Source: Agromyces allii (lineage in GTDB: Bacteria > Actinomycetota > Actinomycetes > Actinomycetales > Microbacteriaceae). From it: 64,000 nucleotides of DNA. Positions within the stretch are counted from its first letter, which is position 1. Each line of letters opens with the position of its first letter. Shown here one piece after another: positions 33,068 through 42,166 of the stretch. The stretch is from positions 1-64,000 of the forward strand of contig NZ_WBIN01000012.1 of assembly GCF_009749385.1 (NCBI RefSeq), given 5' to 3'. The translations under genes and the position numbers were made by a program. The notes below the pieces were generated by a model that did not search any database, was not told where the DNA came from, and saw only the letters and a list, made by a program, of their open reading frames with translations.

Positions 33068-33086
33068 GCCGGCGCCCATCGCCGGC
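33068..33086 (+). terminator. Short intercistronic hairpin before the GH3 gene
   Basis: GCCGGCG (33068-33074) and CGCCGGC (33080-33086) form a 7-bp GC stem with loop CCCAT. It lies in the 50-bp gap between PAP2 and the GH3 gene, before the AAGGAG ribosome site. It is too weak and lacks a U-tract for a full terminator; it may modulate processing. Confidence 0.35.
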
Positions 33087-33102
33087 ACAGTGAAGGAGCA
33101 CC

Positions 33103-35385
33103 ATGACCGACACGATCAACACCGCCGTCGAGACGTCCGCCGCGGATGTCGTCGCCGACCTGACCACCGAGGAGAAGGCGTCGCTCACGAGCGGTGCCGA
33201 CTTCTGGACCACGAAGTCGGTCGACCGCGTGGGCCTGCCCTCGATCCTGCTGACCGACGGCCCCCACGGCGTCCGCCTGCAGCGCGCGGACAGCGACCAC
33301 CTCGGCATCGGCGACAGCGTGCCGGCCACGTGCTTCCCGCCCGCCGTCGCGCTCGGGTCGTCGTTCGACCCCGAACTGCTCGAGCGCGTCGGCACGGCAC
33401 TCGGCGAGGAGGCGCAGGCCGAGGGCGTCGGCGTGCTCCTCGGCCCCGGCATCAACATCAAGCGCTCGCCGCTCTGCGGCCGCAACTTCGAGTACCTCTC
33501 CGAGGACCCGATCGTCTCGGGCGTGCTCGGCTCGGCGCTCGTGCGCGGCCTGCAGTCGCAGGGCGTGGGCGCCTCGCTGAAGCACTTCGCGGCGAACAAC
33601 CAGGAGGCCGACCGCATGCGAGTCTCGGCCGACATCGACGAGCGCCCCCTGCGCGAGATCTACCTGCGCGGATTCCAGCGCGTCGTCGAGGACGAGCAGC
33701 CCTGGACCGTCATGTGCTCCTACAACCGGCTCAACGGCGTCTACACGTCGGAGGACCCGTGGCTGCTCACCAAGGTGCTGCGCGACGAGTGGGGCTTCGA
33801 GGGCCTCGTCGTCTCGGACTGGGGCGCCGTGAACCACCGCGTCACCGGCCTCGTCGCCGGCCTCGACCTCGAGATGCCCGCGAGCGCCGGCCGCACCGAC
33901 GCGCAGCTCGTCGCCGCCGTGCAGGACGGAACGCTCGACGAGGCCGCGCTCGACCTCGCCGCGCTCCGCAACGTCGAGCTCGTGCAGAAGGCCGTGCGCA
34001 ACGCCCGCGCCGACGCGACCTACGACGTCGACACGCACCACGCCCTCGCCCGCGAGGTCGCGGCCGCGTCGATCGTGCTGCTGAAGAACGACGGCGTGCT
34101 GCCCCTCGCGGCCGACGCCTCGGTCGCTGTCATCGGCGAGCTCGCCCGCACTCCCCGCTACCAGGGCGCCGGCTCCTCGCAGATCAACCCGACGAAGCTC
34201 GACAACGCGCTCGACGAGATCCGCGTGCTCGCCTCGACCGAGGTCGCATTCGCGGCCGGGTACGGCGACGACGGGTCGAGCTCGGACGAGCTCACCGCCG
34301 AGGCGGTCGCCGCGGCATCCGCAGCCTCGACCGTGCTGCTGTTCCTCGGCGTGCCGGCCGCGCAGGAGTCGGAGGGCTTCGACCGCGACGACCTCGAACT
34401 GCCCGCAGCCCAGCTCGAGCTGCTCGACGCCGTGCTCGCCGTGAACGCGAACGTCGTCGTCGTGCTCTCGAACGGCGGCGTCGTACGCCTCTCGGGCTTC
34501 GCCGACCGCGTGCCCGCGATCGTCGAGGGCTGGCTGCTCGGCCAGGCCGGCGGCGGCGCGGTCGCCGACGTGCTGTACGGCGTCGTCAACCCGTCGGGCC
34601 GTCTCACCGAGACGATCCCGGTGCGCCTGGCCGACAGCCCCGCGTACCTCGACTTCCCGGGCGAGCACTCGCACGTGCGCTACGGCGAGGGCCTCTTCGT
34701 CGGCTACCGCTGGTACGACGCGCGCGACCTCGAGGTCACCTACCCGTTCGGCCACGGCCTCTCGTACACGAGCTTCGAGTATGCGGATGCCGCGGCGACC
34801 GCCTCGGCCGAGGGCATCGCCGTTCGGGTCACCGTGACGAACACGGGCGACCGCGACGGCGCCGAGATCGTGCAGGTCTACTCCTCGGTCGAAGGCTCGT
34901 CGGTCGTGCGCGCACCCCGCGAGCTCAAGGGCTTCGCCAAGGTCGCGCTCGCCGCAGGGGAGTCCCGCGAGGTCGAGGTGCTCCTGCGTCGCAAGGACCT
35001 CGCGCACTGGGACACGCGCGTCGACGAGTGGGTCGTCGAGGGCGGCACGTACACGGTCTCGATCGGATCGTCGAGCCGCGACATCCGCACCACCGCGACC
35101 GTCGGCGTCGAGGGCGATGCCGTGCAGGCGCCGCTCTCGATGAACTCGTCGATCGGCGAGCTCATCGCGCACCCCGTCGCCGGCCCGATCATCATGCAGG
35201 CCTTCACGGGCGGCGTCGAGGGCGACGGCGGCGCGAACCCGGCCGGCGCGATCATGGCCGACCCGTCGATGTTCAAGATGATGGCCTCGTTCCCGATCGG
35301 CCGCCTCGCGTCGTTCCCCGGCATGCCGGTCACGATGGACCAGGTCGAGCGGCTCATCGCGGCCTCGAACGGGCAGGACGCGTAA
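33103..35385 (+). CDS. Glycoside hydrolase family 3 beta-glucosidase
   Basis: The 760-residue cytoplasmic enzyme has no signal peptide. It has the GH3 N-terminal barrel (about 25-290: LTDGPHGVRLQ, GPGINIKRSPLCGRNFEYLSEDP, SLKHFAANNQE, nucleophile Asp239 in VVSDWGAVNHR) and the C-terminal alpha/beta sandwich (about 320-560, with candidate acid/base Glu424 in SEGFDRDDLELP). A fibronectin-III-like domain (about 590-670) and an extra 70-residue helical tail follow. The domain order is that of BglX-type enzymes. Located after a sugar porter, it should hydrolyse imported beta-glucosides to glucose. AAGGAG precedes the ATG. Confidence 0.95.
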   Translation: MTDTINTAVETSAADVVADLTTEEKASLTSGADFWTTKSVDRVGLPSILLTDGPHGVRLQRADSDHLGIGDSVPATCFPPAVALGSSFDPELLERVGTALGEEAQAEGVGVLLGPGINIKRSPLCGRNFEYLSEDPIVSGVLGSALVRGLQSQGVGASLKHFAANNQEADRMRVSADIDERPLREIYLRGFQRVVEDEQPWTVMCSYNRLNGVYTSEDPWLLTKVLRDEWGFEGLVVSDWGAVNHRVTGLVAGLDLEMPASAGRTDAQLVAAVQDGTLDEAALDLAALRNVELVQKAVRNARADATYDVDTHHALAREVAAASIVLLKNDGVLPLAADASVAVIGELARTPRYQGAGSSQINPTKLDNALDEIRVLASTEVAFAAGYGDDGSSSDELTAEAVAAASAASTVLLFLGVPAAQESEGFDRDDLELPAAQLELLDAVLAVNANVVVVLSNGGVVRLSGFADRVPAIVEGWLLGQAGGGAVADVLYGVVNPSGRLTETIPVRLADSPAYLDFPGEHSHVRYGEGLFVGYRWYDARDLEVTYPFGHGLSYTSFEYADAAATASAEGIAVRVTVTNTGDRDGAEIVQVYSSVEGSSVVRAPRELKGFAKVALAAGESREVEVLLRRKDLAHWDTRVDEWVVEGGTYTVSIGSSSRDIRTTATVGVEGDAVQAPLSMNSSIGELIAHPVAGPIIMQAFTGGVEGDGGANPAGAIMADPSMFKMMASFPIGRLASFPGMPVTMDQVERLIAASNGQDA

Positions 35386-35490
35386 CCTCGCGACCCCCGC
35401 TCCGCGGTTCACGGTGCCCCGTCTCTCGTCTTGCGGCGAGCGGCGAGGCACCGTCGTCTCCGGCCCGGGATGCGCTGCGCTCGGCCGCGA

Positions 35491-35553
35491 CGTCGAGACG
35501 TCGCACATGGTCGTCATCCGCCCGGGATGTCGACCATTCGCGACTTCTCGACG
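35491..35553. repeat. 63-nt near-perfect palindrome between the GH3 gene and the next gene
   Basis: Arms from CGTCGAGACGTCGC at the left to GCGACTTCTCGACG at the right pair over about 28 positions with four mismatches and a 5-nt loop (GCCCG, 35519-35523). The inner part pairs GGTCG with CGACC and CATCC with GGATG. It is the main content of the 270-bp gap after the GH3 gene. It may be a terminator or a mobile palindrome; no T-run follows on either strand. Confidence 0.7.
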
Positions 35554-35655
35554 TGGGCATGGGCGTCGTGCGGGCGTCATGCGGGTCGCCGCAACCCCCT
35601 GTCGCGCCGAGCCGCCCGGTGCAAGACTGGCCGGAGCAGACGGAGGGGGAACCGC

Positions 35656-36111
35656 ATGCCGCTCACGAAGGTCGAGGCCGCGCGCAAGTCCGCCCGCGCC
35701 GAGGCGAGGCGGGCCGTGCGCGAAGCCCGTCGCGCCGCCAAGCGCGCACGCAAGGTCGGTGAGAGCCTCACGCGGGCCGGTGCGGAACGGTTCGCGGCGC
35801 TGACGGCCGACGCGCAGGCCGACGTGCGCATCGCCCGCGAGCTGCGCAAGAGCCGCCCGCGCGAATCGGTCAGGCTGGCGCATCGGGCCACGCGGCGCCT
35901 GGTCGGCGCCTCGACGCGGGCCGCGGCATCCGGCGATGCAGACGAACGCAAGCAGGCGGATGCCGCGGCGAAGCTCAACCAGCTCGCGATCGCCCTCGAG
36001 GCGAAGCAGCGGCGAGCTGCGGCCAAGAAGATCGACCGCTGGGCCGACTCCTCGGCGAAGGCCTGGCAGAAGCACGCCGACGCGCTCGCAGCGAAGTCGA
36101 CGACCGAGTAG
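35656..36111 (+). CDS. Small Ala/Arg/Lys-rich coiled-coil protein (unknown)
   Basis: The 151-residue, strongly basic protein is predicted to be almost wholly helical (ARKSARAEARRAVREARRAA, then repeated Arg/Ala-rich heptads and KIDRWADSSAKAWQKHADA). I recognise no family; composition is like nucleoid-associated or histone-H1-like proteins, but that is only a resemblance. ATG 35656 has GGAGGGGGA upstream. Its TAG stop lies within the GAGTAGGCGCGCC start of the palindromic repeat that follows, so the repeat may have supplied the stop codon. Confidence 0.75.
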   Translation: MPLTKVEAARKSARAEARRAVREARRAAKRARKVGESLTRAGAERFAALTADAQADVRIARELRKSRPRESVRLAHRATRRLVGASTRAAASGDADERKQADAAAKLNQLAIALEAKQRRAAAKKIDRWADSSAKAWQKHADALAAKSTTE

Positions 36112-36240
36112 GCGCGCCAGAGCCGTCTCGAGACCTCGCCGCGCGCCAAGACTCGCCGGTCGAGTAGGCGCGCCGGCGCCGTATCGAGACCCGACTCTGC
36201 TCGGGTCGCTGGTCTCGATACGCTTCGCTACTCGACCGGC
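36107..36240. repeat. Composite intergenic palindrome, GTCGAGTAG family, copy C
   Basis: A left half unit (36105-36154) is followed by a full unit with perfect outer arms GCCGGTCGAGTAG (36155-36167) and CTACTCGACCGGC (36228-36240) and perfect inner arms CGTATCGAGACC (36180-36191) and GGTCTCGATACG (36211-36222). It lies between convergent genes, like copies A and B, and would fold into a long hairpin acting on either strand. Confidence 0.85.
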
Positions 36241-36247
36241 GGGGTGC

Positions 36248-37618
36248 TCACTGCTTGACCGACGGCTTCTTCGCGGCGGGCTTGGTCGCGGTCGCTGCGG
36301 GCTTCGCCGCCGCAGGCGTGCGCGGGCTGCGCGTCGTCTTCGGCTTGGCGGTCGCGACGGCCTGCGCCGCGGCATCCGCCAATGGCTTGGCGATCGGCAC
36401 CATGCGCGTGAGCTGGGTGACGTGCTGGGGGCCGAGCTCGTCGAGGGTGGCGACCTCGAGCAGCTTCATCGTGCGCTCGACCTCGCCCTTCAGGATCGAG
36501 ATCGTCTTGTCGACGCCACGACGCCCGCCGGCCATCAGGCCGTAGAGGTACGCGCGACCGATGAGCGTGAAGCGTGCGCCGAGGGCGACCGATGCCACGA
36601 TGTCGGCGCCGTTCATGATGCCGGTGTCGACGTGCACCTCCAGGTCGGAGCCGACCTCGCGCACGACGTGCGGCAGCAGGTGGAACGGGATCGGCGCACG
36701 GTCGAGCTGGCGCCCGCCGTGGTTCGAGAGCACGATGCCGTCGACGCCGCGGTCGGCGAGCAGGCGCGCGTCTTCGACGTTCTGCACGCCCTTGACGACG
36801 ATCTTGCCGGGCCACATCGAGCGGATGATGTCGAGGTCGTCGAACGAGATCGTCGGGTCCATCGCGGAGTCGAGCAGCTCGCCGACGGTGCCGCCGGTCG
36901 TCGACAGCGACGCGAACTCGAGCGGCGGGGTCGTGAGGAAGTTGATCCACCAGGCGGGCCGCGGGATCGCGTTGATGATCGTGCCCGGGGTGAGCTGCGG
37001 CGGGATCGAGAAGCCGTTGCGCTTGTCGCGCAGGCGCGCGCCCGCGACGGGCGTGTCGACCGTGAAGAAGATCGTGTCGAAGCCGGCCGAGGCCGCGCGA
37101 CGCGTGAGCTCGTACGAGATCTCCCGCTCGCGCATGACGTACAGCTGGAACCAGTTGCGGCCGGTCGGGTTCGCGGCCTTGACGTCTTCGATCGACGTGG
37201 TGCCGAGCGTCGACAGCGTGAACGGGATGCCAGCGGCACCGGCCGCGCCGGCACCCGCGATCTCGCCCTCGGTCTGCATGAGCCGGGTGAAGCCGGTCGG
37301 GGCGATGCCGAACGGCAGCGCGCTCGTGCCGCCGAGCACCTCGCGGGTCGTGTCGACCACGGGCACGCTGCGCAGGATCGACGGGTGGAACTCGACGTCC
37401 TGGAACGCCTGACGCGCCCGCGCCAGCGACAGCTCGCCCTCGGCGGCGCCCTCGGTGTAGTCGAACGCGGCCTTCGGCGTGCGGCGCTTCGCGATGTCGC
37501 GCAGGTCGGCGATCGTGAGCGCCTTCTCGAGCCGACGGTCGGTCGGGTCGAGCGTGGGCGTCTTGAACTTCATGAGCTGCGCGAGCTCTTTCGGATTCGG
37601 GAACTGGCGCTTCACCAT
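36248..37618 (-). CDS. lldD: FMN-dependent L-lactate dehydrogenase / alpha-hydroxyacid oxidase
   Basis: The 456-residue protein is a FMN-dependent alpha-hydroxyacid dehydrogenase: [19 protein letters not shown] near the start, [48 protein letters not shown], catalytic-type His300 in [11 protein letters not shown], and [21 protein letters not shown]. It should oxidise L-lactate to pyruvate, feeding electrons to quinone or oxygen. The last about 55 residues are an Ala/Lys/Pro/Thr tail absent from classical LldD. Its start overlaps the stop of the upstream GntR gene (lldR) by seven bases, so they are co-translated and controlled by the operators at 38462-38499. Confidence 0.9.
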   Translation of the reverse strand: MVKRQFPNPKELAQLMKFKTPTLDPTDRRLEKALTIADLRDIAKRRTPKAAFDYTEGAAEGELSLARARQAFQDVEFHPSILRSVPVVDTTREVLGGTSALPFGIAPTGFTRLMQTEGEIAGAGAAGAAGIPFTLSTLGTTSIEDVKAANPTGRNWFQLYVMREREISYELTRRAASAGFDTIFFTVDTPVAGARLRDKRNGFSIPPQLTPGTIINAIPRPAWWINFLTTPPLEFASLSTTGGTVGELLDSAMDPTISFDDLDIIRSMWPGKIVVKGVQNVEDARLLADRGVDGIVLSNHGGRQLDRAPIPFHLLPHVVREVGSDLEVHVDTGIMNGADIVASVALGARFTLIGRAYLYGLMAGGRRGVDKTISILKGEVERTMKLLEVATLDELGPQHVTQLTRMVPIAKPLADAAAQAVATAKPKTTRSPRTPAAAKPAATATKPAAKKPSVKQ

Positions 37619-38439
37619 GAGCTGGTCTCCTCGAGGGCGTGGGGGTCGATCTGGGGTTCGGGCATCGTCTCGGCGTAGTACCCCGAGATGTGGTCGTGGG
37701 TTCGGGTGCGGGCGGCCGCGGCATCCGTCGCTCGGATCGCCTCGACGATGCCGCGGTGCTCGCGGCGCAGTCGGGCGGATGTCGCGGGCCAGTCGACGAT
37801 GCGCGCTAGGCCGTCGAGCGCGTAGCCCTCGATGCCGCTGCGCAGGCCCGCCATCGTCGCGATGATCACCTGGTTTCCGGATGCCTCGGCCAGCGCCAGG
37901 TGGAAGGCGGCGTCGAGCGCGAGGAACTCCGACGGGTCGAGGTCGGGGGAGTCCATGGCGTCGAGGAGGGCGTCGGCGGAGGTGAGGTCGGCAGCGCTCG
38001 CGCCGGGCTCGCCGGTCGTCGTGGATGCGCCGGTCGCGCCGGTCGAGGAGCGCGGCGTCTCGAGGCCGGCGCCACCGCGCTCGGCGAGCTCGCCCGCGAC
38101 CGAGGTCTCGAGGATGAGCCGGGTGCGCACGATGTCGGCGACCGGGAAGCCGTGGGCCGCGACCTGCAGGCGCATGAGGGCGCTCATGGCGCCGCCGGGC
38201 GTCGCGATGATGATGGCGCCAGCGTTCGGGCCGGAGCCGGAGGCCGTGCGGATCAGCCCCATGGCCTCGAGCACGCGCACCGCCTCGCGAACGCTCGAGC
38301 GTCCGACGCCGAGGTCGGTGGCGAGCGCGCGCTCGCCGGGCAGCCGGTCGCCGGGGCGCAGGTCGCCGTCGAGCAGGCGTCGCTCGACGTGCTCGAGCAC
38401 CGTGCGCCAGGCACGGGGGCTCTCGGTGTCGTTCGTCAC
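37612..38439 (-). CDS. lldR: GntR/FadR-family regulator (LldR/PdhR-like) with repeat-derived insert
   Basis: The 275-residue protein has a GntR winged helix ([44 protein letters not shown] cut into recognisable blocks, residues 18-62) and an FCD ligand domain (about 95-250) with [18 protein letters not shown] and the metal-type motif HDHISGYY. Between the first FCD helices it carries an unusual Gly/Ser/Thr segment ([18 protein letters not shown]) encoded by sequence matching the intergenic palindrome family. GTG 38439 has GGGAGG upstream. It probably represses itself and lldD through two palindromes just upstream and releases on lactate. Confidence 0.88.
   Translation of the reverse strand: MTNDTESPRAWRTVLEHVERRLLDGDLRPGDRLPGERALATDLGVGRSSVREAVRVLEAMGLIRTASGSGPNAGAIIIATPGGAMSALMRLQVAAHGFPVADIVRTRLILETSVAGELAERGGAGLETPRSSTGATGASTTTGEPGASAADLTSADALLDAMDSPDLDPSEFLALDAAFHLALAEASGNQVIIATMAGLRSGIEGYALDGLARIVDWPATSARLRREHRGIVEAIRATDAAAARTRTHDHISGYYAETMPEPQIDPHALEETSSW
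38038..38067. repeat. Intragenic half copy of the GTCGAGTAG-family palindrome
   Basis: The stretch GCCGGTCGAGGAGCG (38038-38052) plus GCGTCTCGAG-CC matches the left arm of intergenic copy B (8167 onward) at nearly every position. Here it lies in frame inside the lldR-like gene, encoding part of a Gly/Ser/Thr loop. The reading frame is preserved. Confidence 0.7.
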
Positions 38440-38461
38440 AGGCCTCCCTCTGCGCTGCCGG

Positions 38462-38499
38462 TGTGGTCTGACCACAGTAGCACGTGTGGTCAGACCACA
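38462..38499. promoter_or_regulatory. Two perfect FadR/LldR-type operators TGTGGTC-N-GACCACA
   Basis: TGTGGTCTGACCACA (38462-38476) and TGTGGTCAGACCACA (38485-38499) are perfect 15-bp palindromes differing only in the central base, with centres 23 bp apart. The core TGGTCNGACCA is the known binding pattern of FadR-subfamily GntR regulators (TGGTNNNACCA). They lie 23-60 bases before the lldR start, as expected for autoregulation. Confidence 0.85.
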
Positions 38500-38616
38500 C
38501 CGAGGGATTGGCGAGTGGGCGAAACCGGCGCCGTCCGGATGTGCAGGCGCGCCGAGACCGCCCACTCACGGCCGAGCGGACGCGGAGGGGAGGAGCAGGA
38601 GGAGGCGAGCTCCGCG

Positions 38617-39732
38617 TCAGTCCTTCTCGGGGCGGATGCGCACGCGTCCGCGGCCCGACTCGTCGACCTCGACGACGCCGGCGCGCGACTTCAGGAAGTC
38701 CGTGAACGAACCGAAGCCGAGACGCCGCTCCTGGAACGAGGGGTCCATGCGCAGCATCTGGTTCTTCACGGCGCCGGACGACTGCCATTCGTCGTCGTTC
38801 TTCGCGCGCAGCAGCTCGAGCGCCTTGACGAGCAGGCGCCCGGGGTTGCGCGTCGGAGCCGAGGCGTCGGGCGACATGAACGCGACGCTGGGCACGCCTC
38901 GCGGCCCGGTGGTCGCCGGCACGAAGATCTCGTCGTCGACGGCGGATGTCGCGGCCTTCGTGGCGGCTCCGCCCGACTTCGCGCGGCGATTCGTGCGCTT
39001 GGCGGGGGCGGCCGCGGCATCGGCGGCATCGGCCTGGTCGGGATCGGCGTCGGCGGCGGCATCCGCCGGTGCCGCCGCGTCGGCGCTCTTCGAGGCGGGC
39101 TTCTTCGAGCCGCGGCGGCTGGAGGCCACGGGCGCCGGCTCTGCGGCATCCGCCACCTGATCGACCGAGTCGTCGGTCGAGAGCAGCGCGTCGTAGTCGG
39201 CGTACTCGTCGCAGGCCGCCGTGAGGGCGCGGCTCGTGCCGCCCGCGACGCCGATGCCGACGACGTATCGGCCGAGGCGCTTGGCCTTCTGCGCGAGCGC
39301 GACGTAGTCGGAGTCGCCCGCGACGATCACGATGTGCGTGAGGTCGTCGATGCGGAACATGTCCTCGATCGCGTCGACCGCGAGCCGGATGTCGGCGCCG
39401 TTCTTCGTCGCCGAGAGCGGGAACAGCTGCACGAGGTCGACGGCGCGGTCGATGAGCTGTCCGCGGTAGCTGGCGTTCACGGGCGTCGACCAGTCGGCGT
39501 ACGCGCGGGCGATCGCGATGGTGCCGAACGTGGCGGCGAAGTCGAGCACGGCGTCGACGTCGACCGTGGCCTGCGTCAGACGCTCGGCCGTCTCGGACCC
39601 GGGGGTGACGGTCTTCCGGCGCGAGGTGTCGCGTCGGTACTGGCTGTCGCCGTGCAGTTGGTCGTAGCGCGAGATGACGATGTTGTCGAAGTCGAAGTAC
39701 AGGGCCACGCGGGGTTCTGCCGAGATGGGCAT
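38617..39732 (-). CDS. NYN-domain (PIN-like) putative ribonuclease with C-terminal OST-HTH/LOTUS-like domain
   Basis: The 371-residue protein starts with a NYN/PIN-like fold (about 7-180). Its acidic residues are in [33 protein letters not shown] and [22 protein letters not shown], which form the metal site of a candidate RNase. A long Ala/Asp-rich low-complexity linker (about 195-270) leads to a small C-terminal winged-helix domain ([41 protein letters not shown]) typical of OST-HTH/LOTUS modules. This NYN-LOTUS layout (LabA/MARF1-like) is linked to RNA turnover; the target is unknown. ATG 39732 follows AAGG. Confidence 0.88.
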   Translation of the reverse strand: MPISAEPRVALYFDFDNIVISRYDQLHGDSQYRRDTSRRKTVTPGSETAERLTQATVDVDAVLDFAATFGTIAIARAYADWSTPVNASYRGQLIDRAVDLVQLFPLSATKNGADIRLAVDAIEDMFRIDDLTHIVIVAGDSDYVALAQKAKRLGRYVVGIGVAGGTSRALTAACDEYADYDALLSTDDSVDQVADAAEPAPVASSRRGSKKPASKSADAAAPADAAADADPDQADAADAAAAPAKRTNRRAKSGGAATKAATSAVDDEIFVPATTGPRGVPSVAFMSPDASAPTRNPGRLLVKALELLRAKNDDEWQSSGAVKNQMLRMDPSFQERRLGFGSFTDFLKSRAGVVEVDESGRGRVRIRPEKD

Positions 39733-39838
39733 GGAGACCTTCCATCGAGGGTGTGCCTCCGATGCTACGCCGCCGACCTGTGCGAGCACCGGTGCCCGAG
39801 GGGTTGGCCGGGCGCCCGTGCTCGGCCACACTGGGCCT

Positions 39839-40342
39839 ATGAGCGACGAATACGCGAACCCCGCGCAGCCCGGCCTGCGTCTCAGCGACGCCGAGCGCGA
39901 GCGTGCGGTCGCCCGCCTCGCCGACGACCACTCGTCCGGACGCCTGTCGGCGACCGAGTACGGCGAGCGGGCGGCGAGCGCACGTTCCGCCGTCACGCGC
40001 GGCGACCTCGTGCCGCTCTTCGCCGACCTGCCCGCCGAGACGCCGCCTGCGCCGGGGTCGCCGGGCGCCCGCTACGGCTCGGCCGACCCCGGCGACCCGG
40101 TTGCACGCCCGGCGACCTTCACCGACCCCGACTTCGACGCCGCGGCCTCCGGCGGCACGCGCGCGCTCGGCGGTCGCGTCGGCGCCACGATCATGGCCCT
40201 CGTGCCGTTCGTCGCGCTCATCCTGTTCCTGCTGAGCGGGTTCCTCGGCGGCTGGGCCTGGTCGTGGGTCTGGTGGCTGCTCGTGCCCATCGCGGGCATC
40301 GTCATCTACGGCCCGGGGGCCGACGGGCGCCGCACGCGCTGA
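39839..40342 (+). CDS. DUF1707 domain membrane protein
   Basis: The 167-residue protein begins with the DUF1707 SHOCT-like motif ([53 protein letters not shown], residues about 13-66, given here as blocks of the conserved DAERE, AVARL, GRLS, EYGER and LFADL), a Pro/Gly linker and two C-terminal membrane helices. The domain is widespread in Actinobacteria and its function is unknown. It is divergent from the NYN gene and convergent with the DJ-1 gene, with two bases between stops. Confidence 0.85.
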   Translation: MSDEYANPAQPGLRLSDAERERAVARLADDHSSGRLSATEYGERAASARSAVTRGDLVPLFADLPAETPPAPGSPGARYGSADPGDPVARPATFTDPDFDAAASGGTRALGGRVGATIMALVPFVALILFLLSGFLGGWAWSWVWWLLVPIAGIVIYGPGADGRRTR

Positions 40343-40344
40343 CG

Positions 40345-40935
40345 TCAGGCGGATGCCGCGGCGAGCTCGCCCTCCGCGCGAACCCCCGCCTCGGCCAGCA
40401 CGCCGAGGAATGCCTTCATCCACGTGCCGTTGTCGGGCCACGCGCGCGACGTGACGAGGTTGCCGTCGACCACGCCGCCGCCGTTCTCGAACGCGGCGCC
40501 GACGACCTCGAGGTCGATCGCGAGCTCGGGGTAGATCGACGAGGTGCGCCCGGCGAGCACCCCGGCGGCCGCGAGCAGCAGCGGGCCGTGGCAGGTGGCC
40601 GCGACCGGGGCATCCGTCTCGAAGAAGTGGCGCACGATGCGCTTCGCGTCCTCGTTGTTGCGCAGGTACTCGGGGGCGCGCCCGCCCGGGATCACGATCG
40701 CCGCGTAGTCGGCGGGGTCGACGTCGGCGAGCGCGACATCCGCCGGCCAGGTGTGGCCGAGCTTCTCGGTGTACGTGTCGAAGCCGTCGACGAAGTCGTG
40801 CACGACGAACTGGAGCTTGCGCGCCTCGGGGGCGCCGATGAGCACCTCGAAGCCCTCCTCCTTGAGTCGTTCGTAGGGGTAGAGCACCTCGAGCGTCTCG
40901 GCCGCGTCGCCGGTGATGATGAGGATCTTGGTCAT
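40345..40935 (-). CDS. DJ-1/PfpI-family protein (glutamine amidotransferase-like)
   Basis: The 196-residue protein has the DJ-1/PfpI fold: [29 protein letters not shown]-type [14 protein letters not shown] and the nucleophile elbow [11 protein letters not shown] with Cys115. The acidic residue preceding (Glu in the [10 protein letters not shown] loop) is kept. Family activities include deglycase, chaperone and protease; the particular one cannot be read from sequence. A strong GGAGG precedes ATG 40935. It is divergent from the IclR gene. Confidence 0.9.
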   Translation of the reverse strand: MTKILIITGDAAETLEVLYPYERLKEEGFEVLIGAPEARKLQFVVHDFVDGFDTYTEKLGHTWPADVALADVDPADYAAIVIPGGRAPEYLRNNEDAKRIVRHFFETDAPVAATCHGPLLLAAAGVLAGRTSSIYPELAIDLEVVGAAFENGGGVVDGNLVTSRAWPDNGTWMKAFLGVLAEAGVRAEGELAAASA

Positions 40936-41105
40936 GAGGGGACCTCCGTTGGTCTGGTTCGTCGGCGCTGCGGGTGTCGCGTTGCACTGCGTCGCGCTGC
41001 ACTGCGCCGATCGGATGCCGCGGGTCGGCGACCCGGGCGACGCCGCCCTCGCGAGCGGCCGTCGGCCCGACTCTGCGCCTGCCGGCGGCCCCGCGTCACG
41101 TCGGG

Positions 41106-41122
41106 TTCGCACTATGTGCGAA
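41106..41122. promoter_or_regulatory. Perfect palindrome TTCGCAC-TAT-GTGCGAA, candidate IclR operator
   Basis: A 17-bp palindrome with perfect 7-bp arms lies 75 bases before the IclR start and 170 bases from the divergent DJ-1 start. IclR proteins often bind 15-17-bp palindromes in their own promoter. The rest of the 261-bp gap holds a near-duplicate GCACTGCGTCGC/GCACTGCGCCG stretch (around 40984-41012) but no gene. Confidence 0.5.
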
Positions 41123-41196
41123 AACGCCCCGGATCGGTGCGGGTCGGGCCGATCCGGCCGTGTCGCCGGGCCGGGGTCCCGGCGTAGCATCGGGGC

Positions 41197-41973
41197 ATGA
41201 GCGCAGAGGAGCGCCACGGCGGCGCGGGCATCCAGTCGGCCGAGCGCGTGCTGCGCATCCTCGAGCTCGTCGGCGCGGCGCCGACCGGGCTCACGGCGGC
41301 CGAGATCGCGAGCTCGCTCGGCCTCGGGCAGTCGACCACGTACCGCCTGCTCGCGACGCTGCACCGGCAGGACTACCTGGCGCGACAGACGGGCGAGCAC
41401 CGCTACATCCTCGGCCGCACCGTCGATCAGCTCGGGCGCGCGCTGCAGTACCAGCTCGTGGCGACCGACCCCGTGCGGCAGGTGCTGCGCGCCATGCACG
41501 ACGCCGTCGGCGCGCCCGCGTACCTCACGGTGTTCCGCGGCGACGACATCGCGGTCGCGCACATCGAGGACTCGGTCGCGCACCCCCGCATCGGCCAGTT
41601 GCACGTCGGCTTCTCGGAGGCGTCGCACACGACGGCGTTCGGCAAGCTCATGCTCGCCTCGCGCGACGACGCCGCGGTCGCGCGCTTCCTCGAGCGGCAC
41701 TCGCCCGCCCGCCTCACGGCCTCGAGCATCACGGATGCCGCGGTGCTGAACGACCAGCTCGACGAGATCCGCGCGCAGCAGGTCGCCGTCGAGATCGAGG
41801 AGTACCTGCCGAAGCTCGCGTGCATCGCGGCCCCCGTGCGCTCGGCCGCCGGTCGCACCGTCGGAGCCGTCTCGGTGTCGGTGCAGGCCAAGGACTTCGC
41901 GGCCCGCTCCACGCAGCTCGAGCGCGCGGTGCGCCGCGGCGCCTGGCAGGTCTCGGCGCGCCTGGCAGGCTGA
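41197..41973 (+). CDS. IclR-family transcriptional regulator
   Basis: The 258-residue protein has a winged helix (TAAEIASSLGLGQSTTYRLLATLHRQDYL, about 32-60) and an IclR effector domain (about 78-250: APAYLTVFRGDDIAVAHIEDS, SHTTAFGKLMLA, YLPKLACIAAPVRSAAGRTVGAVSVSV). It is more conserved with classic IclR proteins than the one at 15070. No catabolic gene is adjacent on its strand, so the target is unknown; self-regulation through the palindrome at 41106 is likely. Confidence 0.92.
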   Translation: MSAEERHGGAGIQSAERVLRILELVGAAPTGLTAAEIASSLGLGQSTTYRLLATLHRQDYLARQTGEHRYILGRTVDQLGRALQYQLVATDPVRQVLRAMHDAVGAPAYLTVFRGDDIAVAHIEDSVAHPRIGQLHVGFSEASHTTAFGKLMLASRDDAAVARFLERHSPARLTASSITDAAVLNDQLDEIRAQQVAVEIEEYLPKLACIAAPVRSAAGRTVGAVSVSVQAKDFAARSTQLERAVRRGAWQVSARLAG

Positions 41974-42044
41974 GCGCGTCGCGCGACGCGCGGCCCGCGC
42001 CATGCGGCGCCCGCGACCCGAGCCTGCGGCCGTGCGCGGCATCC

Positions 42045-42110
42045 GAAATTCAGGAGATCCGGGCCCCGACGCCCCCTGAGCGACGTCGAGCGCGAGATCT
42101 CCTGAATTTC
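42045..42110. repeat. 66-nt hairpin repeat, copy 1 (downstream side of DUF559 gene)
   Basis: The arms GAAATTCAGGAGATC (42045-42059) and GATCTCCTGAATTTC (42096-42110) pair perfectly over 15 bp around a 36-nt loop containing CCTGAGCG. The arms are AT-richer than the surroundings. A second copy of identical length and orientation lies on the other side of the DUF559 gene at 43160-43225; both are preceded by CATCCG. Confidence 0.85.
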
Positions 42111-42166
42111 TGTGGCCTGCGCCGCGGACCAGAGCAGGGCAGCGCGGTGGTGGGAGCGGGCGGAAA

